Positions 10,462 to 21,548 of a DNA stretch of 64,000 nucleotides are shown in pieces. The position numbers and the translations under genes were made by a program. The number at the start of each line of letters is the position of its first letter. Positions within the stretch are counted from its first letter, which is position 1. The notes under the pieces are model-generated. The model made no database searches, was not told where the DNA came from, and saw nothing but the letters and a program-made list of their open reading frames with translations. Origin of the DNA: Paralithodes platypus (Eukaryota; Arthropoda; Malacostraca; Decapoda; Lithodidae); assembly GCA_032716605.1 (NCBI GenBank), contig CM064512.1, positions 31,301,827 to 31,365,826 of the forward strand. Direction: 5' to 3'.

Positions 10462-12640
10462 GGTGATCTGGATTTGGTTGTCTTGAACGATGGGAAACCA
10501 ACCCATTTCCATGTTCAGACTGGCACTTTTTCTGTTCTTGACCTCACCATTACTTCTCCTGACTGTGCGCTTGATTTTTCCTGGGACGTTTTGGATGATC
10601 TGCATGGTAGTGACCATTATCCAGTGTTGGTCCAGTCCTCTCACTTTACTCCAACTACCCATTTGCCTCGCTGGTGTCTGGGTAGGGCTGACTGGCCTCT
10701 TTTTGAACAACTCCTTGAGTTTGATTTGACTGTACATGATTTCCCAGCTATTGATGATGCCCAACAGTATTTTACTACGACTATGATTAAAGCGAAGCTT
10801 CGTTCCATTCCACGGTCTTCGGGTGTATATTCCCGGAAACCTGTGTCGTGGTGGACTGCAGCCTGCTCTTTTGCTCGGGGGGTTTATAAAGCTGCATCTC
10901 GTCGATACCATGCAAACCGAGAGGTTCTCTTTCTTAAAGTTCAGTTTCGCAAAACGCGTGCGCGCTATCGATGGGTTCTGAAAGATGCTCGCCGAAGATC
11001 GTGGAGGTCCTATGTTTCTACGATTACTTCTTCCACTCCTTTGCCTATGGTGAGGAAGAGAATACGCAAGATATCTGGAAAGTTTTCTCCCTCCTCTCCG
11101 CCAGTGTTGAAGATCCAAGGTAATCTGGTGTCTGCACCGGGTGAAGTAGCCTCTGCCCTAGCTACTCATTTTTGCAAGGTCTCCCAGAGGGATGATGCCA
11201 AACCTTGTGCAAGAGCCCGACGTAGCCAAGAGAGACAGGGTCTTAATTTTCGGTCTCATGGCAGTGAAACTTATAATGTTGACTTCAGTATTCGTGAGCT
11301 GCGTGCGGCCCTCTCGGGGTGTGGTGACACTGCTCCTGGTCCTGACGACATCCCATATGCCATGCTTCGTCATCTCCCGAATGCCTCCTTGGTGTTTTTA
11401 TTAGACTTGTTTAATAGGATTTGGGGAGAGGATACTCTACCTGCCAGCTGGAAGTTGGGCATTGTCCTTCCTATTCCTAAGCCTGGAAAGGATCATAGCA
11501 ATGTTTCTAATTACCGCCCAATTTGTTTAACGTCGTGTGTATGCAAATTGTTTGAAAAAATTATCAATGTCAGACTTGAGTGGTGTCTGGAGAGGGGCGG
11601 CCATCTCTCCCCTTCTCAGAGTGGCTTCCGCAAGCTACGGTGTACTTCTGACAACCTTATCCGACTTGAATCCTCAATCTGTGAAGCTTTTGCCTCTAAG
11701 TATCATCTTGTGGCTGTGTTTTTTGACCTCGAGAAGGCTTATGACACAGCCTGGCGACATGGAATCCTACGGCAACTTCATGCTTTTGGATTATGTGGTT
11801 GCCTACCGGTGTTGCTTGGAGACTTCTTGACTGATCGTGTGTTTCGGGTTCGTGTGGGTTCTTCCCTCTCTGCGCCACTGTGCCAGGAGGAAGGTGTCGC
11901 TCAGGGTTGTGTCTTAAGTGCATTTTTGTTTGAGGCGGCCGTCAATAGCATTCTAGACGCTGTGCCTGCTGGGGTATCCTCGTCCCTATATGTGGATGAC
12001 TTGGCTATCTGTTTTTCTGGTTCCAGCATGTCTGCTATTGAGAGACGTATGCAACTTGCGTTGGACAGGATTTCTGCATGGGCTGATTCCAAGGGCTTTC
12101 GGTTTTCCCCATCAAAGACTGTGGCTATGCACTTTTGCAGGATTCAAGGGGTTCACCCAGACCCTGATCTAATGCTCGGTGGCAGGAGACTCGGTTGTGT
12201 GGCAGAGACAAAGTTCTTGGGTCTCACGTTTGATTGCCGTTTGACTTGGGTTCCACACTTGACGATTCTAAAGGCATCGTGTATGAAGGCTTTGAATCTG
12301 TTAAGGGTTCTGTCACACACCTCTTGGGGTGCTGATCGCAGAACACTCCTGCATTTGTTTCAGGCAGTTGTCACATCCAAGCTGTCGTATGGCTGTGAGG
12401 TCTACTCCTCTGCCACGGACTCCAGACTTAAGACTCTAGATGCTGTTCATCATGCTGGACTCCGTCTTGCAACTGGAGCTTTTCGGTCATCTCCGATTCC
12501 CAGCTTGCTGGTGGAGGCTGGTGTACCTCCTTTAGATTTACTGCGTCAATCTGTGGTTGTACGTTATTGGTTTCGGATTCGGCGCCTTCCAGACTCTCTT
12601 GTTTGTACCTGTGTCTCTGGTCAATTTTTGTTTTTCATAT
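10462..12640 (+). pseudogene. I-like LINE ORF2: endonuclease C-terminus and reverse transcriptase
   Basis: The frame is open from the insertion point (before the nominal start at 10474) to a stop at 12681. The first ~45 codons are the end of an APE-type endonuclease, with the SDHYPVLV motif at about 10610-10630. The RT follows: GPDDIPYAML (motif region 1), ASWKLGIVLPIPKPGK and NYRPICLTS (motif 2), FFDLEKAYD with the first catalytic Asp, EGVAQGCVLSAFLF, and YVDDL with the catalytic Asp pair at about 11989-12003. The palm motifs are intact. The ATG-less 5' end is due to truncation. RT copies element RNA at a nicked chromosomal site. The frame is lost by a +1 shift somewhere around 12600-12640, where the similarity moves to the RNase H frame. 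Confidence 0.9.
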
Positions 12641-13702
12641 TATGGTCAACATCTTCGAATGCCTCGTCCTTTTGGCTATAGAGTTTGTGAAGTTATGAAG
12701 GAGCTTAATCTGTCGACGGTTCCTGTGAGTCCCGTGCAAATTTCAAGGATTGCCCCCTGGGTCCTGCCTGAATCATCATTCTGCAGATTTGTTACAGGTT
12801 CAAAGGATTCGGTCACTCCTCAGTCTCTTCTTAATTTGTTTTTGGAACATTCTTCTAGTCATAATAGTTCTGTGCCTGTGTATACTGATGGCTCTAAATC
12901 TGCCTCCGGTGTTGGTTTTGGTGTTGTGCTTCCTGTCTTCAGCCGTGGAGGTAGTCTTCCTGTAGCTGCCTCGGTTTTTACTGCGGAATTGTCTGCTATC
13001 ATTTTAGCTATGAAATTAGTGTTTGCTCACCACAACAATCATTTTACTATTTTTAGTGATTCTCAAGGGGCTCTCATGGCTCTGGAATCTTTTAATTCTT
13101 CCCATCCTATAGTTTTAGCGATTTTAGAGTGGCTGTTTCTCATTCATCGTCGAGGGAAAAGAGTTGATTTTTGTTGGGTCCCTGCGCATATTGGTGTCAA
13201 AGGTAATGAAAGGGTGGATGCTTTGGCGAAAGCTGCAGCTTTGACACCTTCAAACGTAAATTACCCTCTGCCTGCTTCAGATCTACGTACTCCTCTCATG
13301 TTTGCTGTTTGTGCCTGTTGGCAGGCACGGTGGGATTGTGTTACTATTAATAAGCTCAGGGAAGTTACCAAATTAGTCTCGCCAAGAGCTTGCCCTACCA
13401 TTCCTCGCAAATTGGAAACTGCTTCGGCTCGCCTCCGCATTGGACATACCAGGCTCACACACGGTTTCCTTATGTGTGGAGGTGTACCGCCATTCTGCAA
13501 TGACTGTCTAGTTCCCCTTACTGTCAGGCACTTGCTGGTTGAGTGTCCCAGTTTGGTTGAATTCCGTCGGAGGTTGCTTCTTCGGCACCGGAAGACAGAT
13601 GGTACTTACTGTCTCTCTTCGGTGCTTGGAGGGGAGGCTGGTTCCCCTGGAGACGATGTGTTTTTATTTTTGAAAAAGGCTGGCCTCTTTCAGTTTTTAT
13701 GA
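12600..13702 (+). pseudogene. I-like LINE ORF2 continuation: RNase H and C-terminal zinc knuckle
   Basis: A separate frame, shifted by one base from the RT. RNase H acidic residues are visible in order: YTDGSKS (Asp), FTAELSAI (Glu), IFSDSQGAL (Asp) and NERVDALAK (Asp), as in type I RNase H domains. A C-terminal CxxC...HLLVEC pattern at about 13491-13550 resembles the zinc knuckle of RNase H-bearing LINE clades. RNase H would remove RNA from the cDNA hybrid. Presence of RNase H places the element with the I/R1/LOA-type groups rather than CR1 or RTE. It is the same ancestral ORF as the RT, split by one indel. Confidence 0.88.
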
Positions 13703-13842
13703 TTGCATCGATTTTACTCTTGATATCTAATTTTACACATGTTGTTTTACGATTTTAGTTTTCTGCAAATCTGTTAGCTTGTTCGGCGCCATAGGACATT
13801 GTTGTTGCGGTGCCAAGATTTCTATCAATAAATTCAATTCAA

Positions 13843-13857
13843 ATTCACCAGTATTCT
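13843..13857 (+). repeat. right target-site duplication of the I-like LINE
   Basis: Exact copy of 10447-10461. The empty site would read straight from GATATT through this 15-mer into AGTATAGTT. Confidence 0.9.
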
Positions 13858-14556
13858 AGTATAGTTAAATTACAAATTTAATTATCGTATTACCAGGACT
13901 AAAGTAAAATTCACATCTTGTCATCCTGACCCTAACATTGCATTAAATCAGATATTTATTTAGGCACACCGCAGTAAAGGTGACCTTAACCCCTGGAGCG
14001 GAAACCTGTGACCATCCACCTTACCTGGTGACCTCTTTGTTATTTCTAGCCACGCTTACCTGCGCGCACCTGAGGAGACGATCTCAGTTGCCCACCTTTT
14101 GTTTACTATTATTCCTCTCGGTGTACACTTACCACGTATATACAGTATATTGTCATCATATTGTATGCTTTATTGTGTATAATTTATACATTTCATGTTT
14201 GATGCTTTGTATAATTATGACACATTTACTCACAAAGGAAATTTAGTTAACTCTTTTCAAAGTCACCTTGATTTGCCATTGAACTCATACTCTATAGTTG
14301 AGATCCGGTTGCACCATGTCCATGTACCAATGTTTAAGTAATACAAACTAGTGTAATTACTCTGTGTGTTTATTGTGTTTGGAACGTGATTGAGTAACCT
14401 AGAAAGATCATTATTATTGCTAGTTGTGTTCCTGTCGGGCAGGATTGTATTCTAAGTATCCGAAGCAAGGAACTTATTAGAATAAATAATTAAGCGAGTT
14501 GGATTACAACGATGCATAAAAATAAATACTGTTCCTTTGCTTCCAGGAGATTCTTC
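13858..14556. other. no gene recognised
   Basis: AT-rich. The ORF at 13980-14246 has a hydrophobic, compositionally driven translation without family resemblance. Confidence 0.45.
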
Positions 14557-14560
14557 TTAA

Positions 14561-15043
14561 TCCTTAACCAATGGTGATCATCATATGATGGGCGAGAGAT
14601 AAATGGCCTATCCTCCGGTACCCGTCATATGACGGGCGGCATTCTGAGCACATTAAGGGATCTGAGAGAGAGTCCGTGCATTGGGAGGACGATAGGCGGG
14701 GTCTGGCCGCTCGGCACCACCACCACTGGGCAGGTTGTGCGACTACCGCTGCCTCACTACACACCTCCGGTCTCGCGAGACAAGGACAAATCTGAGGAAA
14801 TTACCTTATTTAAGTTTGTTTTCTCCTCCGGCTGCGCGATCGCTACAGGATAACCCATGGTTGTATAAGGATGATTCAGGCGTAATTGGAAATCTCTATT
14901 ATCGCCCTTTGACGGATACATAATTGTATTACGCTCTGGCTCTTGTTTATGCATGAAAAAAGAGCATGGAATAAAACTCGTTTTCAGTAAATATGCCCGC
15001 CTGGCAGGTAGTTGATGTTACAAACGGCCCCATCCTTTGAGTG
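14561..15043 (+). mobile_element. P-family MITE copy D (483 bp), TTAA-flanked
   Basis: TTAA at 14557-14560 and 15044-15047. The core block TTGTATTACGCTCTGGCTCT, TGTTTATGCATGAAAA and a CGATCG(C/T)T(A/G)CA block align with copies at 29060 and 50509, and more distantly with the 480-bp copies. The first and last 20 bases are less well conserved than in other copies. Non-coding. Confidence 0.7.
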
Positions 15044-15047
15044 TTAA

Positions 15048-15401
15048 ACTGTATGAAATAATCTAATAGCAAGCATAACATGAAACTATATCATGGTGTC
15101 TCAAGGATGCATTTGGATTTATTGCATACCATTCGTAATGGTAACACTTTCAATGCGAGGACGATATCTTAAGGGGAGATGGGCTGGGGGGTTTTCTCTC
15201 CTTTTTCTCTCTCTCTCTAGCTTGTATCTATTCGGCCCCATTCAGACTTCTGTTTTAACCTTTAAACGGCGAACCTATGATTATTTAAAGTGCCACTCGG
15301 GCGAGGATATTTTGGTACATTCTCGACTAAATTACTCATTATAAAATAAATATTGTTATTACTTGTTCATATGCGCCTATTTTACGTTTAATATGAAGAT
15401 A
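15048..15401. other. no gene recognised
   Basis: Short interval with a CT-rich run near 15190-15225. Nothing assignable. Confidence 0.4.
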
Positions 15402-15405
15402 TTAA

Positions 15406-15885
15406 CACCTTACGAGCGGCCTATGCGGTTTATTTATATGTACCGCACAGCGGGGTGTTTTTAGCCAAAATAGGGCTGTTTACGTGATCATTTTCATGCC
15501 TAAATAAGACCCAGAACGTAAAACAAGTACCTATCCCTGAAAGGGCATAAACAGAGCTTTCGAATGACACCATAACGATCCTTTTATGATGGCTAGTTTT
15601 CTTGCAATAACCGTGCAACGCGAGTGCAAAAAGCATGTAATTCGGTACTTTCCCCATATAATTCAGTATGTAGCGAGTGAGAGAGGGAGGAGGGAGCTGA
15701 GATTCGTGTCAGTAGGTTCGCCGCGGTGGTCTGGAGCAGTCATACGCTCGCTAGTCTCCTGCCACCACTTGTCTCTCTCTCTCAGCAACATTACGTGCTG
15801 AAATTGCCACTCGACCTATGTCGAGCACCGCCACATAGTCCAGCTTTATTTAACTCGACTTATGTGGTGAGCCGCTAATTAAGGG
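15406..15885 (-). mobile_element. P-family MITE copy A (480 bp), TTAA-flanked
   Basis: TTAA at 15402-15405 and 15886-15889. Ends CACCTTACGAGCGGC and GCCGCTAATTAAGGG are imperfect inverted repeats, and the GGG/CCC end next to TTAA fits the piggyBac superfamily. It is nearly identical over its whole length to 49556-50035 and to the reverse complement of 51863-52343. No transposase is encoded. Confidence 0.88.
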
Positions 15886-15889
15886 TTAA

Positions 15890-16084
15890 CATGTAACAGC
15901 AATAAAACTAGTGGATATAGTATTTGGTGTGTGAAAAAGACGAAATATTGCCGACACGTTCATTCATGAAAGCAGAGCCAGCGCAGCACACACCCTCCCT
16001 CTTTCATTTATCGATCGAACCTGATGCCTTGTAAGTGAAGTCTGTCTCTTGCCACATCTCTATATGCCTCTCTTTCGACCTTGA
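15890..16084. other. no gene recognised
   Basis: Unassigned sequence between the P MITE and the Q repeat. Confidence 0.4.
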
Positions 16085-16500
16085 AACCAGGTAGGGGATA
16101 TTGGTGTGGAAAATAAACCGATAAACAAGGGAATAGGAGGTAAAATAGGTGATAATTGAAGGGGGGGGGGAGGGGGTGCGGACACATGTGTAGGAGCGAT
16201 AGAGGTATGGAGGGAAATTATCTCACTTAATCACATATTTCTTTGTTTTGAGTGCCATTGGGGTCTTTTAAAAGGCTTTTTTTAGGCCTTGGATCTTAAG
16301 AGTCCTGTAGCCTTCGCCCAGTAAAACCTCTTAATAGTCTCGGCGCTGTTCCCGGACTAAGACTTTTTTCCCCATCTTCCTGTCGAGCGATAGCGAGCCA
16401 GCATTGTATGGAGAAATCCGGTTTCACCAGAGACCGTTTTCTATCGAAAAATGTACAAATTTAGCCGGCTGTCAAAACATAAATAAATCGACACCTGGAT
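16085..16500 (+). repeat. dispersed repeat family Q, plus-strand copy
   Basis: Inverted match to 795-1060 over GGAAAATAAACC, GGTGATAATTGA, the poly-G run at 16161-16168 and CCCAGTAAAACCTCTTAA. It continues into TTTCTATCGAAAAATGTACA (16439-16460), shared with 17460 and 58712. Confidence 0.5.
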
Positions 16501-16869
16501 AGGTATAAACGTCTTAAAACAGAAGGCTGAATGTGATAGGATACATACAACCCAGAGAGAGAGAGAGAGAGAACAAACACATATACGAGATGGACCCTCT
16601 TAGCTATCCATTAGACAATTGGGGTCATCTTTGTTAGGACCATTACGGATTAAACTTACGAAATTTGTCTCAAGTTATCCCCCTAGTGCCACAAGCCCTT
16701 CCCAAACAGAACTCAATCATAAAGTAATAGCAAGATATATATTGCGAAATACATACTTCTTCACACAACACAATGTTACTACTAATTGGGTCAGAGATCA
16801 TCATCTGCCTCTTTATGACAAAGACATTGTAAAACACTGATTACATTAATTTACATTTGCACTTTTCTA

Positions 16870-17175
16870 TTAGAACATAAGAACATAAGAAAATGGGAGT
16901 CTGCAGAAAGAAGATTGGCCTAAGCAAGGCAGATCGCTGTCCCACACAACCCCAAATCAATTACAAAGCCCAATTATAGGCTCAACACTCTAATACCCTG
17001 AGGATCATCTTACCAAAACGGTTAGAGATTAACGCAGGATTATGGGGGTCTGCAGAGCGCTGATTGGCCCAACCCGGCTGATCCCCCTTCACACCCAACC
17101 CTTCTCGTCCATATGCTTATCCAATTTTATCTTAAAGCTCCCTACAGTTTTAGATCCCACTATAGCACTTGGTAT
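16870..17175 (-). mobile_element. CR1-like LINE 3' UTR/tail fragment
   Basis: Matches 42335-42640 base for base over long stretches. On the minus strand it ends with the tandem TTATGTTCT tail common in CR1-type elements (AGAACATAAGAACATAAGAA on the plus strand). Similarity to the 42-kb copy stops abruptly at about 17175, inside the end of the ORF. Confidence 0.8.
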
Positions 17176-17219
17176 TATGCTAAGTTATAATCCTACTTAT
17201 CCATTTTCATAAGCCTCCG

Positions 17220-17550
17220 ATGTAATTTAAAGGGGAGATTGTCACCTAAGGGATTATTTTTCTGGACCCCTTTCTCCTTCATGGTTAGGCCCATTGAATT
17301 TGAGGTTTTAAGACGTTAGCCATTAGTCTGGTTATATTTCTTCCCATTTCTGTCAATTTTAAGATCTTTTGTGCCATTTAGGTGTCAATTTTGTCCTCGC
17401 GAGCGATAGTGAGCCTGTGAATTTAAGAATAATTAATATCCAGCCTTCATCCGAGACATTTTTCGACCGAAAAATGTACAAATATATTTTGAAAGGGGGT
17501 CTAGGGAGTGTAATTTTAAGCATGATGGAGGTTTTGAAATCAAACTAAAA
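17220..17550 (+). repeat. dispersed repeat family Q
   Basis: Ordered shared blocks with 58490-58795: TTTTCTGGACCC, CATGGTTAGGCCCATT, AAGATCTTTTGTGCCATTT, GGTGTCAATTTT, GACATTTTTCGACCGAAAAA and GATGGAGGTTTT. Non-coding. Confidence 0.55.
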
Positions 17551-17943
17551 ACCTCCCCTTGAGCTGCAGCTTCATTAATTCTAGAGTGGCAGTAAAGAGG
17601 AAGTATATATCCGAGGAATGTCAATATACAGTATATACTGAGTACGATTATGTCACCACAGCCAGGCTAACACTCGGCATCTGTGTGGGTGAATACAGAA
17701 CTGAAATAAAGGGGAAGAAGGGCAGGAAGAAATAGTGCAGGCTGAAGGAGGGTGAGTGCTGGAGGATGAAAAGGAAAGGTTATTCCGGTAGAGGAAGTGG
17801 ACGAGTTGGAGGATGAAGATAAGGCTGATAAAATAAGGGGAGGGTATGGAGGGGAAGGGAAGGGGGTGCAGTAAATTATCTTCCCTAGCATTAGTAGTCT
17901 ATAGCAAGGTGATAGAGGGTTCAGAGTAACGCTTATTGTGCAT
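17551..17943. other. purine-rich unassigned interval
   Basis: GGA/GAA-rich on the plus strand at 17700-17880. No motif recognised. It adjoins the RTE-like fragment. Confidence 0.35.
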
Positions 17944-18300
17944 TCATTGACTGAACAATACTAACCCTAAATCTATCCCCTCCTCCTCCCCCTCAGTACC
18001 AACCGCTAAATTGTTTGTTGAGTCATTGTGCCACTCACCATCTCTACGCCCATTCTTCCTTGTTCTGTCCTTTACTTTTTTTATTAGCCCATCCATGTAT
18101 ATATTAAACAACCAGGGTGACATCACACATCCCTGTCTCACTCCGACCTGCACACTAAACCACTCACTGAATGTGCCATTTATTCTTACACATCAGAAAA
18201 ATACCATCACAAAAATCTTCACAGCATTCAACAAATTGTCTTTTATATCATATATCTCTAAAACTTTCCATAATCCTTCTCATAATCATATTGTTATATT
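17944..18300 (-). pseudogene. RTE-like LINE reverse transcriptase fragment
   Basis: On the minus strand the translation contains a VGVRQGCVMSPWLFNIYMDG stretch at about 18090-18150, the RT motif around the conserved QGxxxSPxLFxxYM. It closely resembles the equivalent segment in the 47.8-49.3 kb element. Upstream (18160-18300) a degenerate VWKVLEIY...LLNAVK-like stretch can be followed with frame changes. The FVDD box is missing, so this is a short internal fragment and cannot encode an active enzyme. Confidence 0.75.
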
Positions 18301-18740
18301 TGCTGTATTGCATTATAAGATCATTAGACAAAAGTGTTATTCGAAATGCCAATTCTCAATTTACACACTCTGTTTGCCTTGTTCTATATGTAAATATCAG
18401 CTGTACGACTGTCAAAAGTGATAAATGTAAAAATCCAAACACAGACGGCATTTTATAACCGTGCGAAATAAAATGTTAACATTGCATTTGCTATATATGT
18501 AAAATAGAATGTATCGACAATTATTAAACCAAGCAAATAATATAGAGCAGGGTAATAATAGTTTTAAATTCTACTGTTGACAATTATTTTTCAAAATGTA
18601 ATGACGGTTTTGACTAGCCCTTATCGACCAAAGTATAACTAGAGCTGAGTGTTCAATTACATAAAATAACTTGGTAGCATCACTTAAAGCTACAAATATA
18701 AATTTCATTACATTTCGTAAAGTAATGAATTGGGTACTAC
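18301..18740. other. no gene recognised
   Basis: AT-rich. Neither strand shows similarity to protein families. It ends in the TAA that forms the target duplication of the next element. Confidence 0.45.
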
Positions 18741-18743
18741 TAA

Positions 18744-20486
18744 AGGTCGTTGCACACTGACATGACAGCCCCTTCAAGACTGGCACGAACACCGCGACGC
18801 ATACAAATCCTGTATCTTGCCGAATTTACTAGAGATCGCGGCGAAAATGGCTGGCATCGTTAGAGTCGTATCTCTACCGTATCTCTTCCGCACGACTTGA
18901 TAAGACTCTAGCGATGCCGATACGGTGGAGAAACGAATGCTATGAAGAAGATAGGAAAAGTCGTGCGAAGGGTACACGACTAGTCCACGGAAAAGATACG
19001 ACCCAAAAGACTGCGATACAACTCAGAAGAATCATATCGACGCCGTATCGACGCTGTGAGATGTGCAACCGGATTGAGGCTAGACGCGCGGTTGCCAACT
19101 CGACCGTTGCCAATTTTCCGCACGGAAAAGATAAGGTCCGCACGAATGTAGGAAAAAAAGGCACCTGAAAAAAAGGCACCGGAAATAAGGGCACTGGGAA
19201 AAAAAGGCACAGGACAAAATGGCATATTCTTCGGGGTAGGAAAAAATGGCATATTATGAAAATCTATCAGTGTTTAATTAGGCAACTTTAATATGCAGGA
19301 TTTATTCCTAAATGATTTATTATTCAAGAATTATATAATATTAATATATTTGTTATATATATTGTACTTCTATATTTTGCTTTAATTACACTATATTTTT
19401 ATTTAACTAACCTGACCTAATGTGAGAACTCACTTGGACTATGCTGTTCAGTGTTGGTGTCCTTATTATAGAATGGATATTGACTCTCTGGAGGCAGTCC
19501 AACGAAGAATGTCTCAAATGATCCGCATTGTTAGAAATTTATCATAAGAGGAGAGGCTGATAACCCTTGGCTTGCATTCATTAGAAAGACGAAGATGTAT
19601 AGGAGATATGAAAGGTATCAATAAGGGAGATAGAAATAAGGTATTAAGGCTTAATAACGGCGAGATAACCCGTTCTTCAAACCGGCTTCAAATTGGATAC
19701 ATTTTGCTTTAGAAAAGATATAGGTAAGCACTGGTTTGGGAACAGAGTTGTGGAAGTGTGTGCTTAGCTCAGGAACGGTAGAAAATGTTAAGTGCAAAGT
19801 TGATATGCATAATTATGAATGATATGGGTTGGTTGTGAATGGGATCTGCCTCGTGTGGGCCGGTCGGCCTTATGCAGAATTCCGGTTTCTTAAGTTCTAA
19901 CCTAACCTAACCTAACCTATGGTGAGTACACTACCAGATATATATAATTACATTATGAAATATTGCATACTGCATCGAAACACATTTTATTGATCTATTA
20001 CTTCTTAATACAATATTTTGTTTTATGTGCCATTTTTTCCTAGTCCGTAATTTGTGACATTTTTTCCAGTGCCTATTTTTCCTGTGACATTTTTTCCAGT
20101 GCCTTTTTTTTCCGGTGACGTTTTTTCTGGTGCCTTTTTTTCCGAGTACCGTCCGCACGGTAGGCTTACGCTCCAGACGACGTTGATACGGGCCATACGG
20201 CTTTGATACGGACCATACATCTTTGATATGGACCAAACGATTGTGATACGGCGAGTTCGTGATGGAGACCAGACTCAGACAATTTTTTACAGTTGCCGGG
20301 GGATTCCCACAAACTTTTGAACAGCTCAAAATCTCGTATCGACCCCCGATACGTCACTTGGACCGTGAGAGTCACCCACGGCTAATTCCCGATATCCACG
20401 ATTATTTTGCCGATTCGCCATATCAGGCTGAAATTTTAAGTCGGGAACTCGCCTGGAGGGGCTTTCGTGTCAGTGAGCAACGACCT
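18744..20486 (+). mobile_element. fold-back DNA element (1.74 kb), Harbinger-like TAA target duplication
   Basis: Ends AGGTCGTTGCACACTGACA and TGTCAGTGAGCAACGACCT are inverted repeats, with similarity continuing through the AGCCCCT block (about 35 bases with a few mismatches). TAA flanks both sides (18741-18743 and 20487-20489), and a 3-bp TWA duplication is typical of PIF/Harbinger elements. Inner arms are also inverted: GGAAAAAAAGGCAC tandem units at 19148-19260 reappear reverse-complemented at 20030-20140. Short tandem GATACGGACCATACG-like units lie at 20185-20260. No transposase ORF. A CR1 fragment sits in the centre. Confidence 0.75.
19421..19917 (+). pseudogene. CR1-like LINE C-terminal RT and 3' end, nested in the fold-back element
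   Basis: The translation matches the C-terminal part of the 42-kb CR1 ORF: VRTHLDYAVQCW, CPYYRMDIDSLE, RRM and GLHSLERRR are recognisable, with a stop after NLS and frameshifts later. Only the last ~120 codons and the 3' UTR are present. It ends with GGCCTTATGCAGAATTCC, TTAAGTTCTAACC and four AACCT units. The 3' tandem repeat is thus the arthropod telomeric pentamer, unlike the TTATGTTCT tail of the other copies. It is a 5'-truncated, inactive copy. Confidence 0.8.
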
Positions 20487-20489
20487 TAA

Positions 20490-21234
20490 GGGAGCGTTTA
20501 GGAATGAGACCTAAGTTGTCATTGTATAAAATTTCTCGCCTGGTAAAGAAGATAATATTTAGGAATATGGGTATGGTTTCACTAACACAATCTTCAAACT
20601 TTGATGATTCAAGACTCGAAAACCACAAATAGATTAATTGAAACTATGTTTCATACAGTGCCTCTATTATTTGATACGCAAATTTTGTGGAACAAACGGC
20701 TTGGGAAAAGCACGGCCATAGTCCATTTATTATAGGTACGCCAGAAATCGTAACCTCTATCCTCTGTAACTAATAAAGGGCTAAAGACAATGGGCTGTAG
20801 ATTTCCACACCTATCTCTGACTCAACCATTCATAATGGTAGAAATACTAGCTCGATTACTCTAGTCCTTTTTAAGCTATGAGATGTAGGGTTGTGAATTG
20901 TGGCTATCTTTATTGAACAGGATAAACTCACATTTATTAAACTACTGCTTATTTTTGAATAAACTCATCTTTAATTAAGCAAAATAAGTGGAACACGACG
21001 ATTTACGATTGTGTATAATGTGTGCGCATGTTATCTGTCATTGGAGAGTCACGATTATTTTGATAGACTATATAACTGGAACAATGTTTTATATATAAGT
21101 TGTTTGATGGGGAAACCCAACTTCTTTGTTGAATCTGCGACATGTTTTTTACTATCAAGAAATTCATTGGGTCTCAACGAACTATACTTCACGGTTAAAA
21201 TTAACATAGTAGAACAAAGTTGGTGGTGTTGTGG
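20490..21234. other. no gene recognised
   Basis: AT-rich. The ORF at 21011-21241 has no resemblance to known families. Confidence 0.45.
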
Positions 21235-21426
21235 CCATTAGGAGGGTCAAAGGTGCTTCACCTCCCACAGTTCAGGAGTCAAAAGGTCTCAGCTTCCCTC
21301 CCTCATGATCAAAGGGCCCCGGGTAACCAACCATTAGGAGGGCCAAAGGTGCCTCACCTCCCACAGTCCAGGAGTCAAAAGGTCTCAGCTTCCCTCCCTC
21401 ATGATCAAAGGGCCCCGGGTAACCAT
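21235..21426 (+). repeat. 96-bp tandem duplication
   Basis: Two copies starting CCATTAGGAGGG at 21235 and 21331. They differ at only a few positions and share GTCTCAGCTTCCCTCCCTCA and CAAAGGGCCCCGGGTAACCA. The length is a multiple of 3, so an ORF stays open across both copies, but the translation is not a known protein. Confidence 0.85.
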
Positions 21427-21548
21427 TGGGGGAATCAAATTCTCACATTACTGGGGGGTACCTCTCTTGTGCCATGGGTTTGTGAACAGATATAATTTAG
21501 AACACTAATGTTCTAGAGTTCTTCGCCATGACTACGATTTAGGAATGT

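Larger units (their letters stand above)
10462..13842 (+). mobile_element. 5'-truncated I-superfamily LINE insertion (3381 bp)
   Basis: The insertion lies between perfect 15-bp direct repeats. The 5' end falls inside the endonuclease domain, as expected for incomplete target-primed reverse transcription. It contains the endonuclease C-terminus, RT and RNase H, then a ~140-base 3' UTR with AATAAA at 13827-13832 and a short AATTCAATTCAA end rather than poly(A). The intact target duplication and the near-open frame (one frameshift) suggest a fairly recent insertion. Confidence 0.9.

Noticed and set aside
10426..11118. 230-codon minus-strand ORF
   Set aside because: Shadow of the I-like LINE RT frame on the opposite strand, with no family motif.
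19895..19920. True telomere or interstitial telomere block
   Set aside because: Only about four AACCT units, located exactly at the 3' tail of a CR1 fragment.
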